55,581 nucleotides of DNA from Bradyrhizobium macuxiense. Its GTDB lineage: Bacteria > Pseudomonadota > Alphaproteobacteria > Rhizobiales > Xanthobacteraceae. The stretch lies in contig NZ_LNCU01000030.1 of assembly GCF_001542415.1 (NCBI RefSeq), positions 78,884-134,464 of the forward strand, written 5' to 3'. The translations under genes and the position numbers were made by a program. The notes below the pieces were generated by a model that saw only the letters and a list, made by a program, of their open reading frames with translations, was not told where the DNA came from and searched no databases. Shown one piece after another: positions 26,993-34,710 of the stretch (positions are counted from its first letter, which is position 1; the number at the start of each line of letters is the position of its first letter).

Positions 26993-28162
26993 CTACAGAA
27001 TGGCCGCTCTGTGGGCAAACTCGCGCAGGATCTGCCAGGTGAGAGCCGCAAAGGCCAATGTCCAGGCGGCCAGTGCTACCACGAACGCCGCCGTCGTCAG
27101 GGGAGCAAGGAATGGAAGCTGGAGCGTCGCGGCCATTTGCTTTGTCGCGACCGCATACATGCCCAATGGAAAGACTGCGCCCCAGAGGAGAGGATCGTAG
27201 CGCAGTGGAAATCGCTGGATCAGGTGTTGCCAAGTCGTGAGCACGAGCAACATCGGAATCCACCACGTGCCAGTGGCCCAGTAGAAGACGGTGAATCCGT
27301 TGAGGAACGGCAGCAACAGGCCGAGAAACGGCGCGTCCGACGCGTTCTGCGCCAACTCTGTGCCAGCCAGCGTTGAGATGGCCATTGCACCCATGTTGAT
27401 CCAGTAAGGTGGCGTCAGATCTCCGGGGGAGAAAGAAAAAAAGGTCTCACGATAGAAAATGAGCGAGATGATCCAAATGTAGAGCATTCCGCCCCATGAC
27501 CACATCGACAGGGCGAAAAAATTGAGCTCGAGCCGAAGCGGTTGCGGCCAGTCACGCGCAATCAGGGCCGCTAGGACGGCGATCGACTGGGCGGCAACTA
27601 CGGCTATGAGCCAGGCGCCGGTGAGACCTTCCTGCAGCGGAGGCTTGTCGTGCTTGACTGTAAGTGCAGTGAAGATGGTGTAGGTAAGGCCGACCCACAG
27701 CACCGCGCTGAACGCCAGCAACACAGTCGCAGCCGTCAGGCTGTGTGCCATCAAGAACTGAGCACCCAAAATGCAGGATGCTGCAACCGCAGTAAAGAAA
27801 CCAGGCCCGCGCCGATGATCGGTCATGTCGGCTAGGATTAGCTCCGGATAGCGGATCGAGCGCAAGGTGGTCAAGCACGTCAGCACGACATAGGCGGCGA
27901 AGTTGAGAACGAACAGTCCTGTCGCGAGCCATACAAGCCCGAAATCCGACGCTCCGATCGATACGACGCCGGTAGCCATCACAAGCGCGAAATAGGCTGG
28001 CGATAAATGTTTCACCGGGAGCTTTCCGACCTTGGACGTTCCTTTTCCGGTCGACGAACTAAGCGCGCGCCGCCTTACGATGCGGAGATAGAGCGCGGTC
28101 AGGAGCTGCGCTACCAACGCGATTGTTGCGCGCGTTGTCGTGTCCCTTGCGAGGGCGCCCAA
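26993..28162 (-). CDS. TDT/SLAC1 family transporter (tellurite-resistance/dicarboxylate transporter type)
   Basis: A protein with about ten hydrophobic helices and the family block HLSPAYFALVMATGVVSIG, then GAQFLMAH, MWSWGGMLYIW and ATGTWWIPMLL. Relatives include TehA, SLAC1 anion channels, Mae1 malate and Ssu1 sulfite exporters, so it likely moves a small anion. The start is unsure: the longest frame uses TTG at 28162, but the family-like part begins only at about residue 50 and a GTG at 28015 would give 340 residues. It converges with the RND pump and sits ahead of the dioxygenase cluster on the same strand, about 660 bp from the MarR gene. Confidence 0.82.
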   Translation of the reverse strand: MGALARDTTTRATIALVAQLLTALYLRIVRRRALSSSTGKGTSKVGKLPVKHLSPAYFALVMATGVVSIGASDFGLVWLATGLFVLNFAAYVVLTCLTTLRSIRYPELILADMTDHRRGPGFFTAVAASCILGAQFLMAHSLTAATVLLAFSAVLWVGLTYTIFTALTVKHDKPPLQEGLTGAWLIAVVAAQSIAVLAALIARDWPQPLRLELNFFALSMWSWGGMLYIWIISLIFYRETFFSFSPGDLTPPYWINMGAMAISTLAGTELAQNASDAPFLGLLLPFLNGFTVFYWATGTWWIPMLLVLTTWQHLIQRFPLRYDPLLWGAVFPLGMYAVATKQMAATLQLPFLAPLTTAAFVVALAAWTLAFAALTWQILREFAHRAAIL

Positions 28163-28824
28163 GTTTCACGTCAGTCGAACATGGGCCGGCAAGCTTTGAT
28201 CCTTGGATACTAAGTCGGATATGCCGCGTGATCAAAGCGATGCCGGGAGCCATTGAGGACGACCTGGCGCGTCCAAAACTTACGGTTGTTGATCGCCCTG
28301 TAGGCTCCGCGCCGGCGTGGTTCCGCCATTCAGGGCGCGTCCTGCTCCGATGGGCCCGATAAAACTGGCTTCCCCTCCAATCATTAACTGTTGCTTCGTG
28401 GGCCGCGTTCCAAAGCAACTGGTGCGAGCGGTCTACGCATAAAGTCTCATTCGCCAAGCATTTCCTGATTAAGTGGAAGCACCACCGGCCGATGGGCAGG
28501 CTCTGCCGCGGCCTTGAAGATTGAACGCCGAAAGCGGTCAATGTTCGAGGCCACGGCACAATCGGAACGCGTGCGACACCGACCCCAGAAAGCAGAGCCG
28601 GCATGATCCATTCAAGCCAAATGAAATGCATGGGTTGGTTTAGTCGGTTGGCATTTGCGGTCTGATTGACGGGAATTGCTGGTTCGTGCTCGCGGCGCAA
28701 ACCAGACCGTGAGATGACTTCGGCACAAATCGTCGACCCCAGGTGGGATGACTGGCGCTGCGGTCCAACTCAAGCTTGTCGAGGACGCGCTACAAACCAA
28801 TCCAGACGCAAGTGCTGGGGGGCC
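28163..28824. other. 660-bp gap without a supported gene
   Basis: Between the TDT transporter and the marR-type gene, both minus strand. Short open frames on both strands show no domain or ribosome-binding site. It probably contains the 3' end of the catabolic operon's transcript and the transporter's promoter; no clear terminator hairpin was seen. Confidence 0.4.
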
Positions 28825-29412
28825 TCAACCTCGACGCTTGCTCTTGACGCGTTTGACGGGAGCTTGAACCGACCGGCCGTAGGTGACGGAATGATCAGCC
28901 ATATGCGGTATGCGCCGTTCAAGGTGTTTCACGACACGTAGAAAGATGCGCATCGAATTTGTGTCGAGACCGGCGGTCAAATTGTCGTGCCGCCGTAGAA
29001 TTTCGTCGAAGCTGCGGTCGAGGAGGGCGATACCGGCCGCCGTAAGGCTAATCTCGTTGCGATTTCGCCGGCTCGCTTTAACGGGGGTTAACTCAATCAG
29101 TCCCTTCTCCTTGAGCGAGGAGGTTTCTCGGCTCACCACGGCTTTGTCTAAGTTCGCTTTCGTCCAGATGTCATAGGCGCTTGCCGGCTCATGCTCTCGT
29201 AGAAAAGACAAGATGCGCCACTCCGCCAGCGAAACACCGTGGGCCTGCGGAAAGAAGACATTCGCATTAGCGCGCAACTTCGCAACCAGGCTAGACAAGA
29301 CCGTTGGAACGTAGCGATCGAAGTCGATCACTAGTTCACCAGGCGTGGCACGCTCCGATTTTGCTCGCGCGCTCGTCCGCTTCGAGCGTCGTGATGTGGA
29401 TTGACCTTTCAA
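28825..29412 (-). CDS. MarR family transcriptional regulator
   Basis: A 195-residue winged-helix protein. VSLAEWRILSFLREHEPASAYDI and KAVVSRETSSLKEKGLIELTPV form the helix-turn-helix and recognition helix; SRRNRNEISLTAAGIALL is the wing. The N-terminus is Lys/Arg/Ser-rich before residue 28. The longest frame begins with TTG at 29412, sharing TTGA with the MFS stop, so translation may be coupled; a GTG at residue 28 is possible. As the last gene of the dioxygenase operon it is most likely the aromatic-responsive repressor of that operon, acting at the palindrome at 33115-33138. This is inference from position and site type. Confidence 0.88.
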   Translation of the reverse strand: MKGQSTSRRSKRTSARAKSERATPGELVIDFDRYVPTVLSSLVAKLRANANVFFPQAHGVSLAEWRILSFLREHEPASAYDIWTKANLDKAVVSRETSSLKEKGLIELTPVKASRRNRNEISLTAAGIALLDRSFDEILRRHDNLTAGLDTNSMRIFLRVVKHLERRIPHMADHSVTYGRSVQAPVKRVKSKRRG

Positions 29413-30722
29413 TTCCTTATCAACCGAGCGCGCGCGACCTGAATGAGGATAGCGGCGAAGAGGAGTACGCCCGCGACAACAAGAAACCCAACGGTGAAGC
29501 TGCCCGATGCATCTTTTGCTCGCCCGATTGCCACCGGTATAGTAGCGCCGCCGATGCTACCGAGCATACCGACAAGACCGATCGCACCGGGCGCACTCTG
29601 CCGCGACAGATAGGATTGCGGGATAGTCCAGAACACCGCTTGCGTGCCGTAAACACCGACATTGGCTACCATGAAACCTACGATGATCCAAGTAGGCGTG
29701 GTCGCGACCGCCGCGATGGCGAAACCAGCGGCTGCGATCACGAACGTCATTGTGGCATAATGGAAGCGCTCACCGACGTGATCAGAGTGCCGCGAGAGCA
29801 CGATCATGCCGATCAGCCCAGCAACCGGTGGGATCGCAGTGACGAGACCAACCTGGGAGGAGGGGAGACCGAAAGACTTAATGATCTGCGGCAACCACGG
29901 GAAGAGCGAGGCAAGGCCGCAGAACAAGCCGAAATTGCACAGACCGAAGAGGATCACCATTGGATTGGAAATCGTCTTCAAAACTCCTTCACCATGAACC
30001 ACGCCGGTCGCCTTAGCATCTCGCTCGAGCGCGCCCACAAGCCAATCTCGTTGTTTGGCTGTAAGCCAGGTTGCCTGATGTGGCCGATCGGTAAGGTAAA
30101 AGATGCCTATGATGCCCAAAATGATCGGCGGAATACCCTCCAGAATGAACAGCCACTTCCAGCCCGCAATTCCGAGCGTTCCGCTCAACTCCAGGATGGC
30201 GCCCGAAATGAGCGAAGCAAATATGTAGGAGATTGGCACCGCGTAGTTGAACATCGCGTTGTAGCGAGCGCGGTAGACGAACGGGAACCACATGCTGAGA
30301 AGCAGCATAACGCCAGGAAATAGCCCAGACTCCGCGAATCCCAGAAACCCACGAAAGACATAGAGACTCAATGGCCCCTGAGTAAACGCCATCAAAATCG
30401 TGGCAATACCCCAGAGGATTGCGATGCGGGTCAACGTCATCCGCGCGCCGTAACGATGAAGGATGAGGTTGCTAGGGATTTCGAAGAGCGAGTAAGTGAA
30501 GTACATGATGCCAACTGCAATGCCGAACATCTCGGCACCGAGCCCGAGCTCCTTGTTCATCTGAAGTGCAGCAAAGGAAATGTTCCCGCGATCAAGGATC
30601 GCGAGAAAATACAATGCCATTACGAACCACATCAGACGCGCCGCGACCTTGCGGATTGTCGTGCGTTCAACGTCGGCATCGGTGCCGACGTCGATCAGCT
30701 TGCTCACTGCGACTTCCGTCAC
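29409..30722 (-). CDS. MFS transporter, anion:cation symporter (ACS) type
   Basis: A 437-residue, 12-helix permease. It has the ACS-family blocks RLMWFVMALYFLAILDRGNISFA, FFAVGIMYFTYSLFEIPSN-like sequence, GFAESGLFPGVM and LYVFRGFLGFAE. Relatives take up phthalate, 4-hydroxyphenylacetate, tartrate or vanillate-like carboxylates. Its place between the dioxygenase ferredoxin and the marR gene suggests it imports the dioxygenase substrate, probably an aromatic carboxylate. It starts with GTG at 30722; a second GTG five codons later is possible. There are 46 bp to the ferredoxin gene and a 4-base overlap with marR. Confidence 0.9.
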   Translation of the reverse strand: MTEVAVSKLIDVGTDADVERTTIRKVAARLMWFVMALYFLAILDRGNISFAALQMNKELGLGAEMFGIAVGIMYFTYSLFEIPSNLILHRYGARMTLTRIAILWGIATILMAFTQGPLSLYVFRGFLGFAESGLFPGVMLLLSMWFPFVYRARYNAMFNYAVPISYIFASLISGAILELSGTLGIAGWKWLFILEGIPPIILGIIGIFYLTDRPHQATWLTAKQRDWLVGALERDAKATGVVHGEGVLKTISNPMVILFGLCNFGLFCGLASLFPWLPQIIKSFGLPSSQVGLVTAIPPVAGLIGMIVLSRHSDHVGERFHYATMTFVIAAAGFAIAAVATTPTWIIVGFMVANVGVYGTQAVFWTIPQSYLSRQSAPGAIGLVGMLGSIGGATIPVAIGRAKDASGSFTVGFLVVAGVLLFAAILIQVARARLIRN

Positions 30723-30768
30723 TTCCTGTCCCCTATTTTTTGTCCTGCTTCTTGATAAAATGGGTGGT

Positions 30769-31092
30769 TTAGGGTGGCAGACACACTTCTAGCTGATCGC
30801 CGGCCACGCGCACCGGATAGGTCGGGATGTCGATCTCAACCGGGCTGGTGAGTGCTTCGCCGGAGCGGATATCGAATCGTCCCATGTGAAGGGGGCACTC
30901 GATCTCGCAACCGTCTAGCGTGCCATCGGAAAGCAGCGCGTCGGCGTGAGTGCAGATGTTACCCGTTGCGTAAAACTGTTTGCCGATGCGGTACAGTGCC
31001 ACGTGAAAACCTGCGATCTCCAAGCCCAGCGGCTCTCCCTCGCGCAAGTCCTCAACAGCCGCTGCAGCGTGCCACGTGCCATTCGTGTTCAT
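30769..31092 (-). CDS. Rieske-type ferredoxin component of a ring-hydroxylating dioxygenase
   Basis: A 107-residue soluble Rieske protein: cluster ligands C47-x-H49 (NICTHAD) and C66-x2-H69 (ECPLHMGRFD). It carries electrons from an NAD(P)H reductase to the oxygenase. A ribosome-binding site (GAGGA) lies 4-5 bases before the ATG, and it follows the beta subunit by 7 bp. A separate Rieske ferredoxin points to a three-component system such as the anthranilate dioxygenase AndA of Burkholderia, not the two-component BenABC layout. No reductase gene is in this window. Confidence 0.92.
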   Translation of the reverse strand: MNTNGTWHAAAAVEDLREGEPLGLEIAGFHVALYRIGKQFYATGNICTHADALLSDGTLDGCEIECPLHMGRFDIRSGEALTSPVEIDIPTYPVRVAGDQLEVCLPP

Positions 31093-31099
31093 GCGATCC

Positions 31100-31615
31100 T
31101 CAGATACTGTAGAAGTCGAGCACGGTGGCTACGTTGTCGTTCGCCAAAGTGATGATCTTGCGCGCGATCTTCCACTCTCCGCCGTCGAGCGTCAGCGTAT
31201 GCTGATAGCTCCCGTAGCGGGCGTGCTCCTTTGATACGCGGGGATCGTAGACGTGGACTGCGAAAACCGATTGGCAAGAGATCTCGCAGGGGCCGGTTTC
31301 CCGCGCCTCCAGATTGGAGATTTGATGCACCGTTCGAGGTAGTGGAAGCGCTGTGATAGATTTGCGCGACTCGATGCGCGCGATCCGTTCCTCTAGTCCA
31401 CGTCGGGAGGCATGGTAGAGAAGCGAGACCTGCGTGGTGGGATCTTGCGTGGTCTTGTACTCGTCCAACCAGGCGGGCACCCAGTAAACGGCGTCCTCCC
31501 GGTACATCGCGACCCATTCGCTCCAATTGCCATGGTCGAGTAGGCGGGCTTCCCGGAAGAGAATGGCTTCAGCTACCCGACGCGCGTCGACCAGTACCGA
31601 GGCGTTGCTGCTCAT
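31100..31615 (-). CDS. Aromatic-ring-hydroxylating dioxygenase, beta subunit
   Basis: A 171-residue structural subunit with the cone-like NTF2/SnoaL fold of BenB/AntB-type proteins (EAILFREARLLDHGNWSEW, MYREDAVYWVPAW, RTVHQISNLE). It packs with the alpha subunit in an alpha3beta3 hexamer and has no cofactor of its own. The ATG at 31615 overlaps the alpha stop as ATGA and has AGGAGG upstream, which decides this start over an in-frame ATG at 31657 lying inside alpha. Translational coupling to alpha is likely. Confidence 0.92.
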   Translation of the reverse strand: MSSNASVLVDARRVAEAILFREARLLDHGNWSEWVAMYREDAVYWVPAWLDEYKTTQDPTTQVSLLYHASRRGLEERIARIESRKSITALPLPRTVHQISNLEARETGPCEISCQSVFAVHVYDPRVSKEHARYGSYQHTLTLDGGEWKIARKIITLANDNVATVLDFYSI

Positions 31616-32988
31616 ACCTTGGCCTCCTGTGCGGCGCGTTCCATAAGGCGACGCCATTCACGGTAGCCTGGGTAAAAGTTCGCTTCACCGCCGAAGCTCG
31701 GAGCACCGAAGGACCATTCGCGTGGATTTATACCGAGTTCGCGTGTGTGAACGCTATTCCCTCTACTGACTCCAGCGGCGCCGCGTAGATAGCCTTGTGT
31801 TGGTCCCGCGGTCGTGGCCTCGTAGCCGGTCTGACAGAACTCGTACATGACATTGTCATCCGAGCTTGCAAGCCCCGAAGCGTTGAAGAAGTCTTCGTAA
31901 TTTCGGATGCGTAAGGTCCGTGCCGCGGTGCTCTCGCCAACGGGAGCCAGACAATGCGAGACCATTTCGGTCTTGTCGGGTGCCACCGGACGCCATGTAC
32001 GGACCTGCGCCGACAAAATGTCAATCACCTGAAGGTTTGGAAAGATCGTCAGATTGCGCTGGCGCAACATCCACTTGGCACGCGCGTTACCGACACGTTG
32101 ACGCACCGCCTCGAGCCGCGCCGGATCCACCCCTAAAGGCCGACCATATAGTTGCGTTCGCTTGATGGACCAATTTACGGCATGACCATAGTCGAAGCTA
32201 AAACTGCCTTGCCCTTCCTGTTCGTCCTCGGGCTCCGACGTAAAGCCGGCCTCGGGTCCAGCTGACACGTTGCGCTTCTTAAGGATGTCGACGTAGGAGC
32301 TATGAGTAGTTGAGAAGTGATAGTAGTCGAGCCCGTTCTCGAACTGAAGTTTCCAATTGCCGTCGAATGTGTAGGTGCTTGCGCCAGGTACAAACTCGAC
32401 CTCGCCAGTGTCGCTTTGATCTACGATCAGGTCGAGGAAGGTCCGCGCGTCGCCTAAAAAGTCGTCTATAGGAGGAACGTCGGGGGACAAGCTGGCGAAG
32501 ATAAAGCCACGATATGAGCCCAGCCGAGCAACCGGGATCAAATCGTGGTTCTCGTTTGAGAAGGAGCGTGGATATTGTCCGCTTGCCTCCTCGGTAATGG
32601 ATACGTTGCGACCATTCGAGTCGTAAGCCCAGCCGTGATAGCGGCAGACATGAAACTTCTGCCGACCCTGCTTGAATGGACAAACGATTGTCCCGCGATG
32701 CCTGCAAGTATTGAGAAACGCGCCAATCTTGCCATCCGTGCCGCGCATGAGAAGGATCGGGTGGCGTCCGATGTTCGTAGTGACGAAATCGTTGGGCTTC
32801 GAGATCTGAGACTCAAGACCGATGAAGTTCCAGGTGGCTTCGAAGATGTAGCGCAGCTCCGCCTCGAACACGTCGGGATCAGAGAACAGACGGCGATCGA
32901 TTTGGAAAATTGCTTCGTCTGGTCGATCGTCGATCAACTTCGAGATGGCCATCAACCGCGTGGCCTGACCTTGCTGAGTGTTGTTCAC
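31612..32988 (-). CDS. Aromatic-ring-hydroxylating dioxygenase, alpha (catalytic) subunit, BenA/AntA-like
   Basis: 458 residues from a GTG at 32988, chosen because AGGAGGA (32993-32999) sits four bases upstream. The Rieske site is C95-x-H97 and C115-x2-H118. The mononuclear iron region NGLDYYHFSTTH supplies bridging D221 and ligands H224 and H229. The overall pattern (RRLFSDPDVFEAELRYIFE, FIGLESQI, DNWK-like GNWKLQFENG) matches benzoate/anthranilate dioxygenases. The family usually has NGxDGYH; here Tyr replaces Gly. No diol dehydrogenase accompanies it, which would suit a substrate such as anthranilate whose diol rearomatises unaided. The true substrate is unknown. Confidence 0.93.
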   Translation of the reverse strand: MNNTQQGQATRLMAISKLIDDRPDEAIFQIDRRLFSDPDVFEAELRYIFEATWNFIGLESQISKPNDFVTTNIGRHPILLMRGTDGKIGAFLNTCRHRGTIVCPFKQGRQKFHVCRYHGWAYDSNGRNVSITEEASGQYPRSFSNENHDLIPVARLGSYRGFIFASLSPDVPPIDDFLGDARTFLDLIVDQSDTGEVEFVPGASTYTFDGNWKLQFENGLDYYHFSTTHSSYVDILKKRNVSAGPEAGFTSEPEDEQEGQGSFSFDYGHAVNWSIKRTQLYGRPLGVDPARLEAVRQRVGNARAKWMLRQRNLTIFPNLQVIDILSAQVRTWRPVAPDKTEMVSHCLAPVGESTAARTLRIRNYEDFFNASGLASSDDNVMYEFCQTGYEATTAGPTQGYLRGAAGVSRGNSVHTRELGINPREWSFGAPSFGGEANFYPGYREWRRLMERAAQEAKV

Positions 32989-32992
32989 GACT

Positions 32993-32999
32993 TCCTCCT
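32993..32999 (-). promoter_or_regulatory. Strong ribosome-binding site deciding the GTG start of the dioxygenase alpha gene
   Basis: On the minus strand AGGAGGA precedes GTG (32988-32986) with AGTC between. It is the best Shine-Dalgarno match in the area and selects the GTG over the ATG at 32952, which has none. Confidence 0.8.
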
Positions 33000-33113
33000 G
33001 CGAAAGACAGATGTGGCGCTCGCGCACGAACAGCTACGATACAATGCGCAGGAGATCATCGCGCGTCCTCCGGTGGCCTTCGTTGTCGGCGTGCTCGCCA
33101 GCCTTAGAGCAAC

Positions 33114-33142
33114 TCTATAGTTGGCATGACAACTATAGTCAA
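33114..33142 (-). promoter_or_regulatory. Promoter with overlapping palindromic operator for the dioxygenase operon
   Basis: On the minus strand TTGACT (33142-33137) and TATAGA (33119-33114) are separated by exactly 17 bases, a near-consensus sigma-70 promoter. A palindrome covers it: CTATAGTTG (33115-33123) and CAACTATAG (33130-33138) around GCATGA, whose inner CATG is also symmetric, so only one base pair of 24 breaks the symmetry. It lies 126 bases upstream of the alpha GTG. The size and symmetry suit a MarR dimer, and the operon encodes one. Binding would block RNA polymerase directly. Confidence 0.8.
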
Positions 33143-33484
33143 GGTGAGGCTCGGCTCGAAAGGCCAAGCACCAGTCGAAGCGACGTGGCGAAGAGTCTCG
33201 TGCGGTTCCGCTCGATCACTCGATTGCACCGCACGGTTGGTGGAATTGGTCAGCGGTTGAAGCGTGACGATCTCATCGAGACGCCAAAGTCGACCTATCG
33301 CCAGACCGGTGCAGCATGCCTATCTCGGAGAGATGAAATCGGGAGCAGCCGGCGCCACCGCGGGTTAGGTGGATGATGCGAGCGACCGTCGCCCGGGGCG
33401 TCATCCTGCTCCTTCGCCATTCCGGGGCTGGCGAAGCGAGAACCCGAATTCATTCCACCACGTGCAGGCCGAATAGGCCGCCAT

Positions 33485-33787
33485 TTGTTCACTCCATTCC
33501 TGCCTGGGTCGCATCGTGAAAGCGCGGCGCTGCGCCAGGCGCTTCTCGAATTGCGGCAAGGTTCGCGGCAGGATGGCGCCGTCATCAGATCCTCGCGCGG
33601 CGGCAGAATGACGCCGCTCAGCGTCGTGGTCTGGTTTAACCGCGCCTACAAGGAAATCAGTCTCGAAGGCTGCTCATCCGATTCTGGTCGAAGAACGTTC
33701 ATTGCTCGCGCCGCCCGTATAGTTCGCAGAACAGGCGGCTCGCTCCGTGACGTTCAACTTCTGGCCGGCGATCCGCAAAGAGCTTGA
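33485..33787 (+). pseudogene. Remnant of a tyrosine recombinase/integrase (C-terminal part)
   Basis: The frame reads LRQALLELRQGS, VIRSSRGGRMTPLSVVVWF, then EGCSSDSGRRTFIARAAR and GGSLRDVQLLAGD before a stop. This matches the catalytic C-terminus of site-specific integrases, where the motif is HSGRRTF (His-x2-Arg) and LLAGH. Both histidines are Asp here, and the strand bearing the catalytic Tyr is missing, so the protein is truncated and inactive. The upstream half is absent. It marks past integration next to the dioxygenase operon. The call rests on motif memory and should be checked. Confidence 0.65.
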
Positions 33788-34151
33788 GGACGAGAAGCCG
33801 CGCGCGACCGCGAAACGACGCAGGGACAATCTATTTCCGCTATATACTGAACGACGGCTCCTTTCCGGTGGCGCCGGTCGGTCATGTGGCGTCCTGCCTA
33901 AGCTCTATCGACGACATGCAGCGGATGGCAGCGCTCAGCGTTTCCGCGGAGATCGACTCAGGATTCTTTGTTTCGACCCCCGAGTTTTTGGCAGCCAACG
34001 CCAAATCAATGAGTTAGGCGATGCGCCTTTCTAGTTGGTCCCGACAGGTGCTCCAATTCGCTGTCACTTCTCGCCGAGGACTAGGTAAACGGGAGGGGTT
34101 CAGCCTGGAGGTTGGAACGGAGCGATCGCCTGGCGGGCTTCCAATCGAAAG
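33788..34151. other. Gap downstream of the integrase remnant
   Basis: About 360 bp. A 77-codon plus-strand frame (33784-34017; contains VAPVGHVASCLSSIDDMQRM) has no recognised relatives and no good ribosome-binding site. It may be remnant coding sequence; nothing else is seen. The stretch 33143-33484, between the dioxygenase promoter and the integrase remnant, is likewise empty. Confidence 0.35.
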
Positions 34152-34589
34152 TTAGCCGCGTCGTGAGCGTTTGCGAGCGAGCAGCGCCTCTGCAATGTGG
34201 TACAAATCGTCGTCGGAGCCACGACCTCGGCAGGCCGTGATGCCGTAGACGACCACGCGGGTGTTAGCGTCATCGTATGAGCCGTCGCAACTGATGAGAT
34301 CGATGCTCGGCATGGTCGGCCCGAACTGGTCAGCGTCGTCGTTCCAGAATTCGAGCCCCGTGAGCGCGCAGGCGTAAGCGTTGGCTTCTAGTTTGGCCAT
34401 GATTTGATCGAGCGTGACCGTCACTGCGACGGCAGGTCGTCCTTTGGCGGCTCTCTTCGTCTCGCGGGCCTTGGTTGCCTGCAATGCTCTTCGCATGCTG
34501 GTCCGTAGTCGCTTGATGTACGCGGCGTGGCGGGCGGCGGCGGCCGTCGCTTGATGGGTCATTGCGCTGTTGCGGCTTTTCGACAGCAC
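34152..34589 (-). CDS. Hypothetical protein with HNH-like core
   Basis: 145 residues from a GTG at 34589, or 136 from the ATG at 34562. The N-terminal 60 residues are Ala/Lys/Arg-rich and helical. The C-terminal half reads YACALTGLEF, MPSIDLISCDGSYDDANTRVV, HIAEALLARK; this layout (Cys-x2-T-G near the start, then SxDxI...GSYxxxNxRVV) recalls the beta-beta-alpha core of phage HNH nucleases, but the catalytic His residues are not evident. I call it hypothetical. It follows two tiny ORFs with overlap or 2-base spacing, so it is probably the last gene of a coupled chain in accessory DNA. Confidence 0.6.
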   Translation of the reverse strand: MLSKSRNSAMTHQATAAAARHAAYIKRLRTSMRRALQATKARETKRAAKGRPAVAVTVTLDQIMAKLEANAYACALTGLEFWNDDADQFGPTMPSIDLISCDGSYDDANTRVVVYGITACRGRGSDDDLYHIAEALLARKRSRRG

Positions 34590-34591
34590 GG

Positions 34592-34636
34592 CTAGGCAGC
34601 CTCGACGGTGAAGTCGAGGTGGACGGTTTTGGTCAT
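34592..34636 (-). CDS. 14-codon ORF in a coupled chain
   Basis: ATG at 34636 to TAG at 34592, encoding MTKTVHLDFTVEAA. GGAGAATAAGCA precedes the ATG, giving a plausible ribosome-binding site. Its ATG overlaps the stop of the upstream 25-codon ORF (ATGA), and its stop is 2 bases before the GTG of the 145-residue gene. It might be a translated leader or a decayed gene start. Speculative. Confidence 0.35.
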   Translation of the reverse strand: MTKTVHLDFTVEAA

Positions 34637-34710
34637 TGCTTATTCTCCATGTCTTGCCAGAAGTCGTTGATCAGTTGGTTCAGTAACGAGGGCTCCCCTC
34701 CCGCCGGCAT
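34633..34710 (-). CDS. 25-codon ORF heading a coupled chain
   Basis: ATG at 34710 to TGA at 34633; the product ends LLNQLINDFWQDMENKQ, an amphipathic, protein-like sequence unlike random antisense reading. The stop overlaps the next ATG. There is no strong ribosome-binding site. It may be a small real protein or the tail of a longer gene that lost its 5' end. Confidence 0.35.
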   Translation of the reverse strand: MPAGGEPSLLNQLINDFWQDMENKQ

